Source: Desulfocucumis palustris
GTDB taxonomy: Bacteria > Bacillota > Desulfotomaculia > Desulfotomaculales > Desulfocucumaceae
Length of the DNA: 64,000 nucleotides
NCBI RefSeq assembly: GCF_002933875.1
Contig: NZ_BFAV01000157.1
Span: 124,001 to 188,000, forward strand
Reading direction: 5' to 3'
Below the pieces are notes generated by a model. That model was not told the DNA's origin, did not search any database, and saw only the letters and a list, made by a program, of their open reading frames with translations. The translations under genes were made by a program, and so were the position numbers. Shown here one piece after another: positions 23,887 to 31,683 of this stretch; the first letter of the stretch is position 1; each line of letters begins with the position of its first letter.

Positions 23887-24512
23887 TTATACTCCGCGGC
23901 ATCCTGATATTTTAAATACTTCAGCAAACGATGGTAATCATCGGGCACGTTCATATCCAGCAATACCGCCTCATCATCCACCGCCACGTCCACCGCCCCG
24001 GATTCAAAATTCCTCAATACTTCACGCAATCCCCCGGGGCTGGAGCTATTATAAATATCCATTTTCAGTCTGGCTGAGATAAGGGGCGGGTGCCCGCGCC
24101 TGTTGTTAAAACTGGGGTATACAATATCCGGCTGGTCCGGGGCATGAAAACGTTCAAGCATTGTATATACTGTCTTAACACTCACCAGGGGGTTGTCCGC
24201 CGGCATAACAAAAAATGCCCTTATTTCCGGCTCCAGGGTGGCGATCCCCTCCCGCACCGAAGAAAACATTTCCTCGTGAAAACGCCTGTTAAAAATAAAT
24301 CTGACTACATAATACCTTAGGGTTTCTATCACATCAAGCGCATTATATCCCAATACAATTCTTATGTCGTTGATCCCCGCGTAATAAAAGCAGCGAACCG
24401 CATGTTCGATGGCCGTAACATTTCCCAATTTCATCAAGGGCCTGAATTCCTTCATCCGGAAGGAAGAACCCGCCGCAAGAATTATAGCTGCCATATTATC
24501 GGTTACATTCAC
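23883..24512 (-). CDS. MocA-like molybdopterin nucleotidyltransferase
   Basis: 209 aa from GTG 24512, which has GGGAGG at 8 bases; an upstream GTG at 24545 with AAGGGG is possible. The NTP-transferase start is AAIILAAGSSFRMKEFRPLMKLG, followed by FFVMPADNPLVSVKTVY and NNRRGHPPLISARL. MocA adds CMP (MobA, GMP) to molybdopterin for xanthine-oxidase-family enzymes. That fits the molybdenum hydroxylase encoded at 57977-60754. It resembles the N-terminal half of the NTP transferase-HD protein at 48479-49615, so the window has two such enzymes. Confidence 0.85.
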   Translation of the reverse strand: MNVTDNMAAIILAAGSSFRMKEFRPLMKLGNVTAIEHAVRCFYYAGINDIRIVLGYNALDVIETLRYYVVRFIFNRRFHEEMFSSVREGIATLEPEIRAFFVMPADNPLVSVKTVYTMLERFHAPDQPDIVYPSFNNRRGHPPLISARLKMDIYNSSSPGGLREVLRNFESGAVDVAVDDEAVLLDMNVPDDYHRLLKYLKYQDAAEYK

Positions 24513-24575
24513 CGGCACTTCCTCCCTGCCATAAATTTTTATCACATGGTGCCCCTTTAATATTTTTCATATTAC

Positions 24576-24604
24576 TTGACATTCATTTTAACATACATTA
24601 TTAT
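24576..24604 (+). promoter_or_regulatory. Sigma-A-like promoter of the mod operon
   Basis: TTGACA and TATTAT are separated by exactly 17 bases, a near-perfect promoter pointing to modA. It is organised like the promoter at 14046-14074, with an operator-like element just downstream. Confidence 0.7.
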
Positions 24605-24630
24605 TTACGTATAGTTATGTTATGTATTGT
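24604..24630. promoter_or_regulatory. Operator-like element after mod promoter
   Basis: TTACGTATAGTTATGTTATG repeats the TTACGT / GTTATGT words found at 13824-13855 and 14093-14121. AACATA at 24590 pairs with TATGTT at 24616. It probably overlaps the transcription start. Confidence 0.45.
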
Positions 24631-24827
24631 TTCATCACTATTATAACCGGTTTAAATGATAAGATTACCCATTAAAACCATGCCGGTATTTAATTTTCGA
24701 CCAGGCGATATCTGAAAGGTAATCATACTAGACAAAACACTGCACTTGGACAACCAATACTTATTTTCATAACGTTTTATAATTCTACATAACGATTACT
24801 TTGCATATTATTAATATGGCAACGATG

Positions 24828-24857
24828 CCCTACATATCAACAATGTCGGGTTTTTTT
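24828..24857 (+). terminator. Weak attenuator-like hairpin in mod leader
   Basis: CCC-T-ACA and TGT-C-GGG pair around an AT-rich loop, followed by TTTTTTT. The stem has one mismatch, so termination would be partial. Confidence 0.4.
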
Positions 24858-24906
24858 ATTACGGAGTCCCAAAGATGTTTTTAAGTTCCATTTTATACAA
24901 AAGGGG

Positions 24907-25089
24907 GTGGGCCTTAATTTGGATGCGTATCATTCCTTGCTGCTGGATATATTTTTAAAATTACCGGGACTCATCGCCTTATCCCTTACAATCAATATGC
25001 TGTGCGAAAGAATGCTCCACCGTTTTAAACAAAACAGCGGTAAGGATGCCAATGATTATGAATTCACCGTCATCAACTCCTTGTTGTAA
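24907..25089 (+). CDS. Small hypothetical protein upstream of modA
   Basis: Up to 60 aa. The longest start is GTG 24907; TTG 24919 has AAGGGGGTG at suitable distance and may be the real one. It has one hydrophobic stretch (LLLDIFLKLPGLIALSLTINML) and a polar C-terminus, so it could be a small membrane protein. I do not recognise a family. It lies between the leader and modA and would be co-transcribed. It may not be a gene. Confidence 0.4.
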   Translation: MGLNLDAYHSLLLDIFLKLPGLIALSLTINMLCERMLHRFKQNSGKDANDYEFTVINSLL

Positions 25090-25120
25090 CAAAAACAATT
25101 TTAACGGGAGGCTCCCTGTC

Positions 25121-25912
25121 ATGAAAAAAATGCGGCTATTTTTTTGTTTTTTGATGTTCATCACTCTTGCCCTGGCCGGCTGCGGCAGCCAGGAACAGCA
25201 ACAGCCCCAGACCAAGGCGGAACCGGTCAAACTGACCATATCCGCCGCCGCCAGCCTGCAGGACGCGGCGGCCGAGTTAAAAGATACATATCAGAAACAG
25301 CACTCCGAAGTAGAAATTACATACAATTTTGCCGCTTCCGGACCCCTGCAAAAGCAAATTGAGGAAGGCGCCTCGGTGGACATGTTTATTTCCGCCGGCA
25401 AGAAACAAATGGACGCCCTGGCGGATAAGGGACTGCTTATAGACGAAAGCAGGGTAAACCTTTTAAGCAACGAATTGGTGCTAATAGCCGGCCAGGACAG
25501 CAAGCTGGCGGGATTTGACGGCTTAACCGGAGCCGATGTGAAAAAAATCGGCATCGGCACACCGGAAACCGTGCCTGCCGGAAGCTACGCCAAAGAAGCC
25601 CTGACCAGCCTGCAGCTCTGGGATAAACTACAGTCCAAACTGGTTCCGGCCAGTGACGTGCGCCAAGTGCTCACCTATGTGGAAACAGGCAATACCGATG
25701 CCGGACTGGTATACCGCTCCGACGCCATTGCCGGGAAAAACATAAAAATAGTTGCCGCCGCCCCGGCGGATTCGCACAAACCCATTGAATATCCCATGGC
25801 CCTTATCAAAAGCACCAAGCACCAGAAGGAAATCGGGGACTTTGCCGCCTTCCTGCAAAGCGACACAGCCGGGGCGGTATTTGAAAAATACGGTTTTATA
25901 ACAAAGAAATAG
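25121..25912 (+). CDS. modA: Molybdate-binding lipoprotein ModA
   Basis: 263 aa from ATG 25121 (CGGGAGG upstream). Lipoprotein signal ending LALAGC, then the ModA core: LTISAAASLQDAAAELKDTYQK, YNFAASGPLQKQIEEGASVDMFISAG, GIGTPETVPAGSYAKEAL, and VLTYVETGNTDAGLVYRSDA. ModA captures molybdate (or tungstate) outside the membrane for the ModB/ModC importer encoded next. Confidence 0.94.
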   Translation: MKKMRLFFCFLMFITLALAGCGSQEQQQPQTKAEPVKLTISAAASLQDAAAELKDTYQKQHSEVEITYNFAASGPLQKQIEEGASVDMFISAGKKQMDALADKGLLIDESRVNLLSNELVLIAGQDSKLAGFDGLTGADVKKIGIGTPETVPAGSYAKEALTSLQLWDKLQSKLVPASDVRQVLTYVETGNTDAGLVYRSDAIAGKNIKIVAAAPADSHKPIEYPMALIKSTKHQKEIGDFAAFLQSDTAGAVFEKYGFITKK

Positions 25913-25927
25913 CGAAATCCCGCGACC

Positions 25928-26599
25928 ATGTATTTTCAAATAAATGACTGGTTCCCGGTATTTCTTTCCCTCAGGGTGGCGTTTATTGCCCTGGCGGCAG
26001 TAACCTGTTTCGGCCTGCCGGTGGCAAGGCTCATGGCCCGCAGGGAATTCCACGGCAAGGACCTGCTGGAGGCCGCCATCACCCTGCCCCTGGTGCTACC
26101 TCCTTCGGTAATTGGTTACGGGCTGCTGATGCTCATCGGCAAAAACAGCATACTGGGCAAAACCTTAACGGAATTGGGACTAACTTTAATATTCACCTGG
26201 TGGGCGGCTGTGCTGGCCTCCACCGTGGTGGCCTTCCCTCTGATGTATCAAAGCGCCAAGGCGGCTTTTAAAAGCGTGGACATTAATTATGAAAAAGCCG
26301 CCAGAACTCTCGGTGCGGGAGAGATTAAAATTTTTTTCACCATTACCCTGCCCCTGGCCTGGCCGGGCATCATTGCCGGGCTGGTGCTGTCCTTTGCCAG
26401 GGGGTTGGGTGAATTCGGAGCCACACTGATGGTGGCCGGGAATATACCCGGACAGACCCAGACCGTTCCCATGGCCATTTATTTCGCGGTAAACGCCGGG
26501 GACAACGTTACCGCCAGGACCCTGGTGGCCATCATCACCGTATTCAGCTTCCTGGTGATTTTCTGGGTTAACAGGTGGGCCAAGCGTCAAAATCATTAA
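25928..26599 (+). CDS. modB: Molybdate ABC transporter permease ModB
   Basis: 223 aa with five to six membrane segments. ITLPLVLPPSVIGYGLLM and the EAA loop (EKAARTLGAGEIKIFFTITLPLAWPGIIAGLVLSFARGLGEFGATLMVAGNIPGQTQT) are characteristic of ModB. It is 15 bases after modA and 15 bases before modC. Confidence 0.95.
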   Translation: MYFQINDWFPVFLSLRVAFIALAAVTCFGLPVARLMARREFHGKDLLEAAITLPLVLPPSVIGYGLLMLIGKNSILGKTLTELGLTLIFTWWAAVLASTVVAFPLMYQSAKAAFKSVDINYEKAARTLGAGEIKIFFTITLPLAWPGIIAGLVLSFARGLGEFGATLMVAGNIPGQTQTVPMAIYFAVNAGDNVTARTLVAIITVFSFLVIFWVNRWAKRQNH

Positions 26600-26614
26600 A
26601 CAGCCGGTGATATT

Positions 26615-27316
26615 ATGCTGGAAGCGCGCTTCACAAAAAAATTATGGCATTTTACCCTGGACATAAGGATTAACCTGGGCACTGAAATATTGGTTCTATG
26701 GGGCCCTTCCGGGGCCGGCAAGACCACTATTCTGCATTGTCTGGCCGGGCTGTCCAGTCCCGGCGGGGGGCTGATCAAACTGGGCGACACGGTTCTCTAC
26801 TCTTCGGAGGAAAGAATCAATGTAAACACTCGCTTCAGGAACGTGGGCTACCTGTTCCAGGACTACGCCCTGTTCCCGCATCTCACGGTGCGGCAAAACG
26901 TATTGTACGGGGTGAAATGCAAAAGGAAAAAGGACCACGACCTGCCCGGGAAGAACCCTTTGGAGCTGCTGGAACCCTTCGGGGTGAGCCACCTGATCGA
27001 CCGTTATCCCACACAGCTCTCGGGGGGTGAAAAGCAGCGGGTGGCCCTAGCCAGGGCACTGGCGGTCCAGCCGCAATTGCTGCTGCTGGATGAGCCCTTC
27101 AGCGCCCTGGACAGAAATATAAAGGAAAATTTACGCCAGGAAATAAAAAAACTGCACCGTAAATGGAAAATACCCTTTGTGCTGGTCACCCACGACGAGG
27201 AGGACGCCGGATTTCTGGGGGACAAAATAATATCCCTGGAAAAAGGCCGCAGTTCCGATACACCCCTGCAAACCATATCCGAAGCGGCTTCCGGGCTTAC
27301 CCAAAGCATGCCTTGA
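26615..27316 (+). CDS. modC: Molybdate ABC transporter ATPase ModC (short form)
   Basis: 233 aa. Walker A WGPSGAGKTTILHCLAGL, Q-loop GYLFQDYALFPHLTV, signature LSGGEKQRVALARALAVQP, Walker B LLLLDEPFSALD, then VTHDEEDA. Typical ModC has a C-terminal Mop/TOBE regulatory domain of about 130 residues. This one ends shortly after the ATPase core, so any molybdate feedback would depend on the separate molbindin at 31192-31395 (inference). Confidence 0.92.
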   Translation: MLEARFTKKLWHFTLDIRINLGTEILVLWGPSGAGKTTILHCLAGLSSPGGGLIKLGDTVLYSSEERINVNTRFRNVGYLFQDYALFPHLTVRQNVLYGVKCKRKKDHDLPGKNPLELLEPFGVSHLIDRYPTQLSGGEKQRVALARALAVQPQLLLLDEPFSALDRNIKENLRQEIKKLHRKWKIPFVLVTHDEEDAGFLGDKIISLEKGRSSDTPLQTISEAASGLTQSMP

Positions 27317-27354
27317 ATAAGCCGGCTGCCGGCGCCGCAGCCGGCTTATTTTTT
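27317..27354 (+). terminator. Terminator after modC
   Basis: AATAAGCCGGCTGC pairs with GCAGCCGGCTTATT, followed by TTTT. It separates modABC from the second ModABC-like set. Confidence 0.88.
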
Positions 27355-27476
27355 GAGCCATTTTTTTGAACATATGCAGGTCTTAAAAACTTTCAGACTT
27401 TGCCGCAGAAACTTGTTCGCCATAAATTTCATTCACCCCGGCAACCGCCAGGGTGAATTATAAGGAGATGGGTATT

Positions 27477-28298
27477 TTGTTTAATCAGCCAATTAAAAAT
27501 ATCAAGCTATTTTTAGTATTGTCCCTGACCTTGCTGCTGTTGGTGGGATGCGCAAATACTACTCCGGCGGAACAAAAAGCCCCGGAAAACCAGCAGGACT
27601 CCGCCACAGCTGAAAAAGCCCCTATGTTTGCCTATGTGGGGGCCGGCCTGAAGGAGCCCTTCAGTGAAATCGCCGCCCTATACGAACAGAAAACAGGGGT
27701 CAAACTGGAAACCTCCTTCAATAATTCCGGCGCCCTGCTGAACCAGATGGAAACCGCCAAAAAAGGCGACATTTTCATGCCCGGAAGCATGCCCTACATA
27801 CAAAAGGCCAAAGAAGCCGGCTACCTGGGAGAAATGGCCGGCCCCATAGCCTACCACACCCCGGCAATTATAACCCCCAAGGGCAACCCGGCCCATATCA
27901 CTAAAATTGAAGACCTGGCCAAACCGGGGGTAAAGATTATCATGCCCGATAAAGAGGCCACCGCCATGGGTAAAACGGCCTTTAAGATATTCGACAAGCT
28001 GGGGATAACCGCGCAGGTGGAAAAAAATATTTTAACCTACGCCGAAACACCGATGAAGGTTGCCGAAATGCTCATGCTGGGCCAGGGAAACGCCGGCATC
28101 ACGGAAATCAGCATGTATAAAAACCGGGACAAGCTGGACGTTATTGAAATAGACCCCGGGGTAAACATGCCCGAGGAAATCCCCTGCGCCCTGCTCACCT
28201 TCTCCACCCAACAGGAGCAGGCCAAGGATTTTCTTGAATTCATGAAGCAGGAAGGACCAGCCATTTTTGCAAAACACGGCTTTAAAACAGGATCATAA
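27477..28298 (+). CDS. Second ModA-like substrate-binding lipoprotein
   Basis: About 273 aa from TTG 27477 (AAGGAG at 9 bases); ATG 27468 directly abuts the ribosome site and GTG 27453 lies upstream of it. Lipoprotein signal ending LLLLVGC. The mature protein is a ModA-family fold: FAYVGAGLKEPFSEIAALYEQ, NNSGALLNQMETAKKGDIFMPG, IIMPDKEATAMGKTAFKIFD, LMLGQGNAGITEISMY. Divergence from the ModA at 25121 suggests different oxyanion preference, possibly tungstate. The 3' end overlaps the permease frame. Confidence 0.85.
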   Translation: MFNQPIKNIKLFLVLSLTLLLLVGCANTTPAEQKAPENQQDSATAEKAPMFAYVGAGLKEPFSEIAALYEQKTGVKLETSFNNSGALLNQMETAKKGDIFMPGSMPYIQKAKEAGYLGEMAGPIAYHTPAIITPKGNPAHITKIEDLAKPGVKIIMPDKEATAMGKTAFKIFDKLGITAQVEKNILTYAETPMKVAEMLMLGQGNAGITEISMYKNRDKLDVIEIDPGVNMPEEIPCALLTFSTQQEQAKDFLEFMKQEGPAIFAKHGFKTGS

Positions 28299-29118
28299 AG
28301 CTGTATTCTTTAATGCCATGAAAATGTCCCTCAAGGGTCCCGGCCCCTTCCAGGCAGCGTTCTGGCTGGTTTTAATACTGATGACGGCGTTCATGCTGAC
28401 CCTGGTAGGCGGCCTCTTTCTATACGGCGAATGGAGCGCTTTCCTGAAGGTGTTACAGCAGCCGGAATTCCATTACGCAATGACCTTCACCCTCTGGACC
28501 ACGTTGCTGTCCACCATGCTTGCGGGCATGGTGGCGGTTCCCTGCGGATTTATATTGTCCAGGCACAATTTCCCGGGGAAAATACTGGTGGATACCTTAA
28601 TTGACATACCCATAGTGCTGCCGCCCCTGGTAAGCGGGGTGGCCCTGTTAATACTGTTCGGCCCCGTGCTGGGCGACGCCCTGACCAGGCTGGGGCTGGA
28701 CATAGTTTTCAGCATCCGGGGGGTTATAGTGGCCCAGTGGTTTATCGCCACTCCCTTTGCGGTCAGAACCTTCAAACAGGCCTTTGATTCAATCGATCCG
28801 CGGCTGGAAAAAATCGCCCGGACCCTGGGTTACACCCCGTCCGAAGTGTTCTTCAAAGTCACCGTGCCCATGGCCAAAAAGGGACTTTTGGGAGGCCTTA
28901 CCATGGCCTGGGCCAGAACCCTGGGTGAATTCGGCGCCACGGCCATGCTGGCCGGAATCATCAGAATGAAAACGGAAACACTGGCGGTGGCTGTTTTTTT
29001 AAACATGTCCATCGGCGATATGAATTTTGCCATGGCCACATCAATTATAATGCTGTTCCTGGCCATGTTTTTGCTGGCCGTTTTTAAAACCATATCCAGA
29101 CTTGAGGCGCGGGCATGA
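28267..29118 (+). CDS. Second ModB-like permease
   Basis: Up to 283 aa. TTG 28267 has GAAGGA 11 bases upstream and overlaps the binding-protein gene; ATG 28318 is the other plausible start and would remove a polar N-terminus. Six membrane segments and the ModB motif (DIPIVLPPLVSGVALLILFGP, KIARTLGYTPSEVFFKVTVPMAKKGLLGGLTMAWARTLGEFGATAMLAG). It overlaps the ATPase gene by 4 bases (ATGA). Confidence 0.88.
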   Translation: MQNTALKQDHKAVFFNAMKMSLKGPGPFQAAFWLVLILMTAFMLTLVGGLFLYGEWSAFLKVLQQPEFHYAMTFTLWTTLLSTMLAGMVAVPCGFILSRHNFPGKILVDTLIDIPIVLPPLVSGVALLILFGPVLGDALTRLGLDIVFSIRGVIVAQWFIATPFAVRTFKQAFDSIDPRLEKIARTLGYTPSEVFFKVTVPMAKKGLLGGLTMAWARTLGEFGATAMLAGIIRMKTETLAVAVFLNMSIGDMNFAMATSIIMLFLAMFLLAVFKTISRLEARA

Positions 29119-30215
29119 ACACATTGCTGGAAATTAGCGGACTTCATTTAAACGCCGGTAAATTTGCTCTGAAAAATATTAATATCTCCATGGCGCGGTC
29201 CGATTACTTCATGGTGCTTGGCCCCACCGGCTGCGGCAAAACATTGCTGCTGGAAACCATTGCCGGCCTTTATATGCCTGCCGGGGGCGCCATAATTTTG
29301 CAGGGCAGGGATATAACCAGGCTGCCCCCGGAGCAGAGAAGCATCGGGCTGGCTTACCAGGACAGCCTGCTATATCCTTTCCTGACAGTGAAGGAAAACA
29401 TATTGTTCGGCTCCCGGGGCCGGGGCAAGGCCGGCGACCCCCAAATTCGCAGGCACCTGGAGCAGCTGGTTGAGGCCATGAACATATCCGGCCTGCTGGA
29501 CAGATATCCGGCGGGTTTAAGCGGCGGCGAAAGGCAGCGGGTGTCACTGGCCAGGGCTATTGTGAAACGACCTCCCCTGCTGCTGCTGGACGAACCGCTA
29601 TCCGCCCTGGACCCCCGGACCCGGGGCGCCATGCAGGAACTGCTGCGGCAAATACACTTAAGGGAAGGGCTGGGCATAATTCATGTAACCCATGACTTTA
29701 CCGAGGCCATGCAGCTGGGCACCTGCATGGCCGTGCTGAAAAATGGGGCGATAGAGCAAAGGGGCGCTCCCTGTGACATTTTCTTTCACCCGGCCACGGT
29801 GTACGTTGCCGGATTCCTGCAGGGAGAAAACCTGCTTGCGGGTACCATACTCACCATAAACGGCCGCAGGTGGTTCCGCCAGGATAACGGGCCGTTGCTG
29901 TTCGGTCCGCTGCCTTTGGATTGCGGCGCCGCAATTGCTGACAATCCCGGGTCCCAGAAGCGGAAAATGCTCATCCGGGCCGGCAACCTGCGGCTTGGCC
30001 GCCAGCCGCCGGAATCCGCCAATTCCATCAGCTGGACCGCTTCAGTCAGCAGAATCGCCCTGAACAGGACCCACGCGGACGTTTACTGCCACGGAAGCGG
30101 CAACTGGCAGGCCAGCCTGTCCCTGGCCCGGTGGCGGGAACTTCAATTATCGGCAGGCGAAAGGGTAAACCTCTGGGTAAATCCGGAGAACCTGCATATC
30201 ATACCTGAAAACTAA
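29115..30215 (+). CDS. Second oxyanion ABC ATPase with TOBE domain
   Basis: 366 aa. ATPase core: Walker A GPTGCGKTLLLETIAGL, LAYQDSLLYPFLTVKENILFG, signature LSGGERQRVSLARAIVKRP, Walker B LLLLDEPLSALDPRTRGAM. Residues about 245-366 form a TOBE-type regulatory domain (GENLLAGTILTINGRRWF, RAGNLRLGRQ, ADVYCHGSGNWQASL). Unlike the modC above, it carries its own ligand-sensing domain. With the two preceding genes it makes a complete importer for molybdate or tungstate. Confidence 0.88.
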   Translation: MNTLLEISGLHLNAGKFALKNINISMARSDYFMVLGPTGCGKTLLLETIAGLYMPAGGAIILQGRDITRLPPEQRSIGLAYQDSLLYPFLTVKENILFGSRGRGKAGDPQIRRHLEQLVEAMNISGLLDRYPAGLSGGERQRVSLARAIVKRPPLLLLDEPLSALDPRTRGAMQELLRQIHLREGLGIIHVTHDFTEAMQLGTCMAVLKNGAIEQRGAPCDIFFHPATVYVAGFLQGENLLAGTILTINGRRWFRQDNGPLLFGPLPLDCGAAIADNPGSQKRKMLIRAGNLRLGRQPPESANSISWTASVSRIALNRTHADVYCHGSGNWQASLSLARWRELQLSAGERVNLWVNPENLHIIPEN

Positions 30216-30267
30216 AACCGGGCGCCAATATTAACAGGCGGCAGAAAACCGCCGGAAAGGAAATAGA

Positions 30268-31113
30268 ATGATTTACTTTTCTGATCACAGGATCGATTAT
30301 TTCATCAAGGAAGACGCGCCGTTCATTGATTTAACCACCCTGGTGCTGGGAATAGGCTCCCAGCAGGGCAGAATCCGGTTTGCCGGCAGGGAAGACACGG
30401 TATTATCAGGCACGGAAGAAGTGTTGAGGATTTTTTCCAAGCTGAATATCGCAACAATTAAACATCTTCCCTCCGGAACGGCGCTTAAACCAAACCAGGT
30501 GTTCCTCGAGGCGGAGGGAAAGGCCGGGGATCTGCACATGGCCTGGAAGGTGTCTTTAAATATTCTTGAATATTGCTCCGGCATAGCCACCAGAACCAGA
30601 AGGCTGGTGGATACCGCCCAAAGTATAAACCCGGGGGTTTCCATAATAACCACCAGAAAAAATTTCCCGGGAACCAAAGACCTGTCCATCAAGGCCGCTG
30701 TGGCCGGAGGCGGTTACCCCCACCGGCTGGGGCTGTCCGAAACCGTTCTGGTATTCAAACAGCACTTGAACTTTCTGGGAGGTCCGGCAAACTTCATAAA
30801 AATGATCGACACCGTTAAAACCAGGGCCTGTGAAAAAAAGATAATCATTGAAGTGGACAACCTGGAAGACGCTATAATGCTCTGCGACAGCGGGGTGGAC
30901 GGCATACAGTTCGACAAGGTGCCGCCGGACCAATTGACAAAATACGTGGCTGCAATTAAAGAAAAAAATCCCCGGATAGTAGCCCTGGCAGCCGGGGGCA
31001 TCAATGAAAAAAATGTCGCGGCATATGCCGGAACAGGAATAGACGCAGTGGTAACCACCTGGGTCTACTTCGGCAAACCCGCTGATATCGGCGTAACCAT
31101 AGATAAAATATAA
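30268..31113 (+). CDS. modD: ModD, quinolinate-phosphoribosyltransferase-like protein
   Basis: 281 aa from ATG 30268 (AAAGGAAA upstream). It follows the nicotinate-nucleotide pyrophosphorylase fold: DLTTLVLGIGSQQGRIRFAGREDTVLSG, ILEYCSGIATRTRRLVDTA, TTRKNFPGTKDLSIKAAVAGGGYPHRLGLSETVLVFKQHL, IEVDNLEDAIMLCDSGVDGIQFDKV. ModD is regularly encoded next to molybdate transporters, but its reaction in Mo metabolism is not established. It sits between the second transporter and the molbindin. Confidence 0.9.
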   Translation: MIYFSDHRIDYFIKEDAPFIDLTTLVLGIGSQQGRIRFAGREDTVLSGTEEVLRIFSKLNIATIKHLPSGTALKPNQVFLEAEGKAGDLHMAWKVSLNILEYCSGIATRTRRLVDTAQSINPGVSIITTRKNFPGTKDLSIKAAVAGGGYPHRLGLSETVLVFKQHLNFLGGPANFIKMIDTVKTRACEKKIIIEVDNLEDAIMLCDSGVDGIQFDKVPPDQLTKYVAAIKEKNPRIVALAAGGINEKNVAAYAGTGIDAVVTTWVYFGKPADIGVTIDKI

Positions 31114-31191
31114 CAGAAGAATATTTATGGCATTAAAAAGTATAAATATTTCCTCCCGGGTACAAAATATTCCGGAAAGGGGGAATATTAC

Positions 31192-31395
31192 ATGGAACTC
31201 AGCACTCGGAACAGGCTAAAGGCCCGTATCAAGGACATCAAGTCCGACGCCATAATGTCGGAACTGGTGCTGGATGTGGGCGGTCAGGAAATGTGCTCCA
31301 CCATAACCACCGGTTCGGTAAACCGGCTGGGACTGAAAGCGGGCGATGAAATAACAGCCCTGGTTAAAGCCAGCTCGGTAATGATCGCCAAATAA
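31192..31395 (+). CDS. mop: Molbindin (single Mop/TOBE domain)
   Basis: 67 aa from ATG 31192 (AAAGGGGG upstream). STRNRLKARIKDIKSDAIMSELVLDVGG and TITTGSVNRLGLKAGDEITALVKASSVMIAK are the Mop-domain pattern. Molbindins assemble into hexamers that store or buffer molybdate and tungstate in the cytoplasm. It is the last gene of the uptake region, ahead of a terminator. Confidence 0.93.
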   Translation: MELSTRNRLKARIKDIKSDAIMSELVLDVGGQEMCSTITTGSVNRLGLKAGDEITALVKASSVMIAK

Positions 31396-31410
31396 TTTCA
31401 CCGTGCGAAA

Positions 31411-31460
31411 AAATGGGAGGGTGCTTCTCCATCAGGTTTGACGGGGCATCCTCCCATTAT
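31411..31460. terminator. Hairpin between molbindin and convergent selenium genes
   Basis: AATGGGAGGGTGC and GCATCCTCCCATT pair with one G-T, followed by ATTATAC on the right and preceded by an A run on the left. It works for either direction. Confidence 0.7.
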
Positions 31461-31470
31461 TATACTTAAA

Positions 31471-31683
31471 TTATTTTTTTAGGGTGAGAATATACTCGCC
31501 GCCCTCCAGGGCGGCCTCCACTCCCCACCCCTTGTTTTCCGCCAGGCGGGTAACATTTTCTTTGGCCGCGTTATTATCCACCATTACCCTGACCACTCCG
31601 CCCCCCAGGTTATCTATCACCTTTTTGGTCAGCAGAACCGGCTCCGGGCATAAAAGCCCCCGGGCATCAACCATTTTGTCCAA
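31471..31683 (-). CDS. yedF: SirA/TusA-like protein, selenium-metabolism YedF type
   Basis: 70 aa from TTG 31683 (GGGGGTG at 6 bases). VDARGLLCPEPVLLTKKVI carries the CPxP motif of the TusA fold; the rest completes one ferredoxin-like domain. YedF proteins of selenium-using bacteria are longer, with a second domain; only the TusA-like part is present here. It overlaps the end of yedE and probably passes sulfur or selenium imported or handled by it. Confidence 0.85.
   Translation of the reverse strand: MDKMVDARGLLCPEPVLLTKKVIDNLGGGVVRVMVDNNAAKENVTRLAENKGWGVEAALEGGEYILTLKK

Larger units (their letters stand above)
24546..24906. other. Promoter and leader region of the mod operon
   Basis: No gene is seen. 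It contains a consensus promoter (24576-24604), an operator-like segment (24604-24630), a second AT-rich stretch with two CATAACG half-sites (24763-24805), and a weak hairpin with seven T at 24828-24857. The transcribed leader of nearly 300 bases before the first possible start codon suggests attenuation. Confidence 0.45.
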
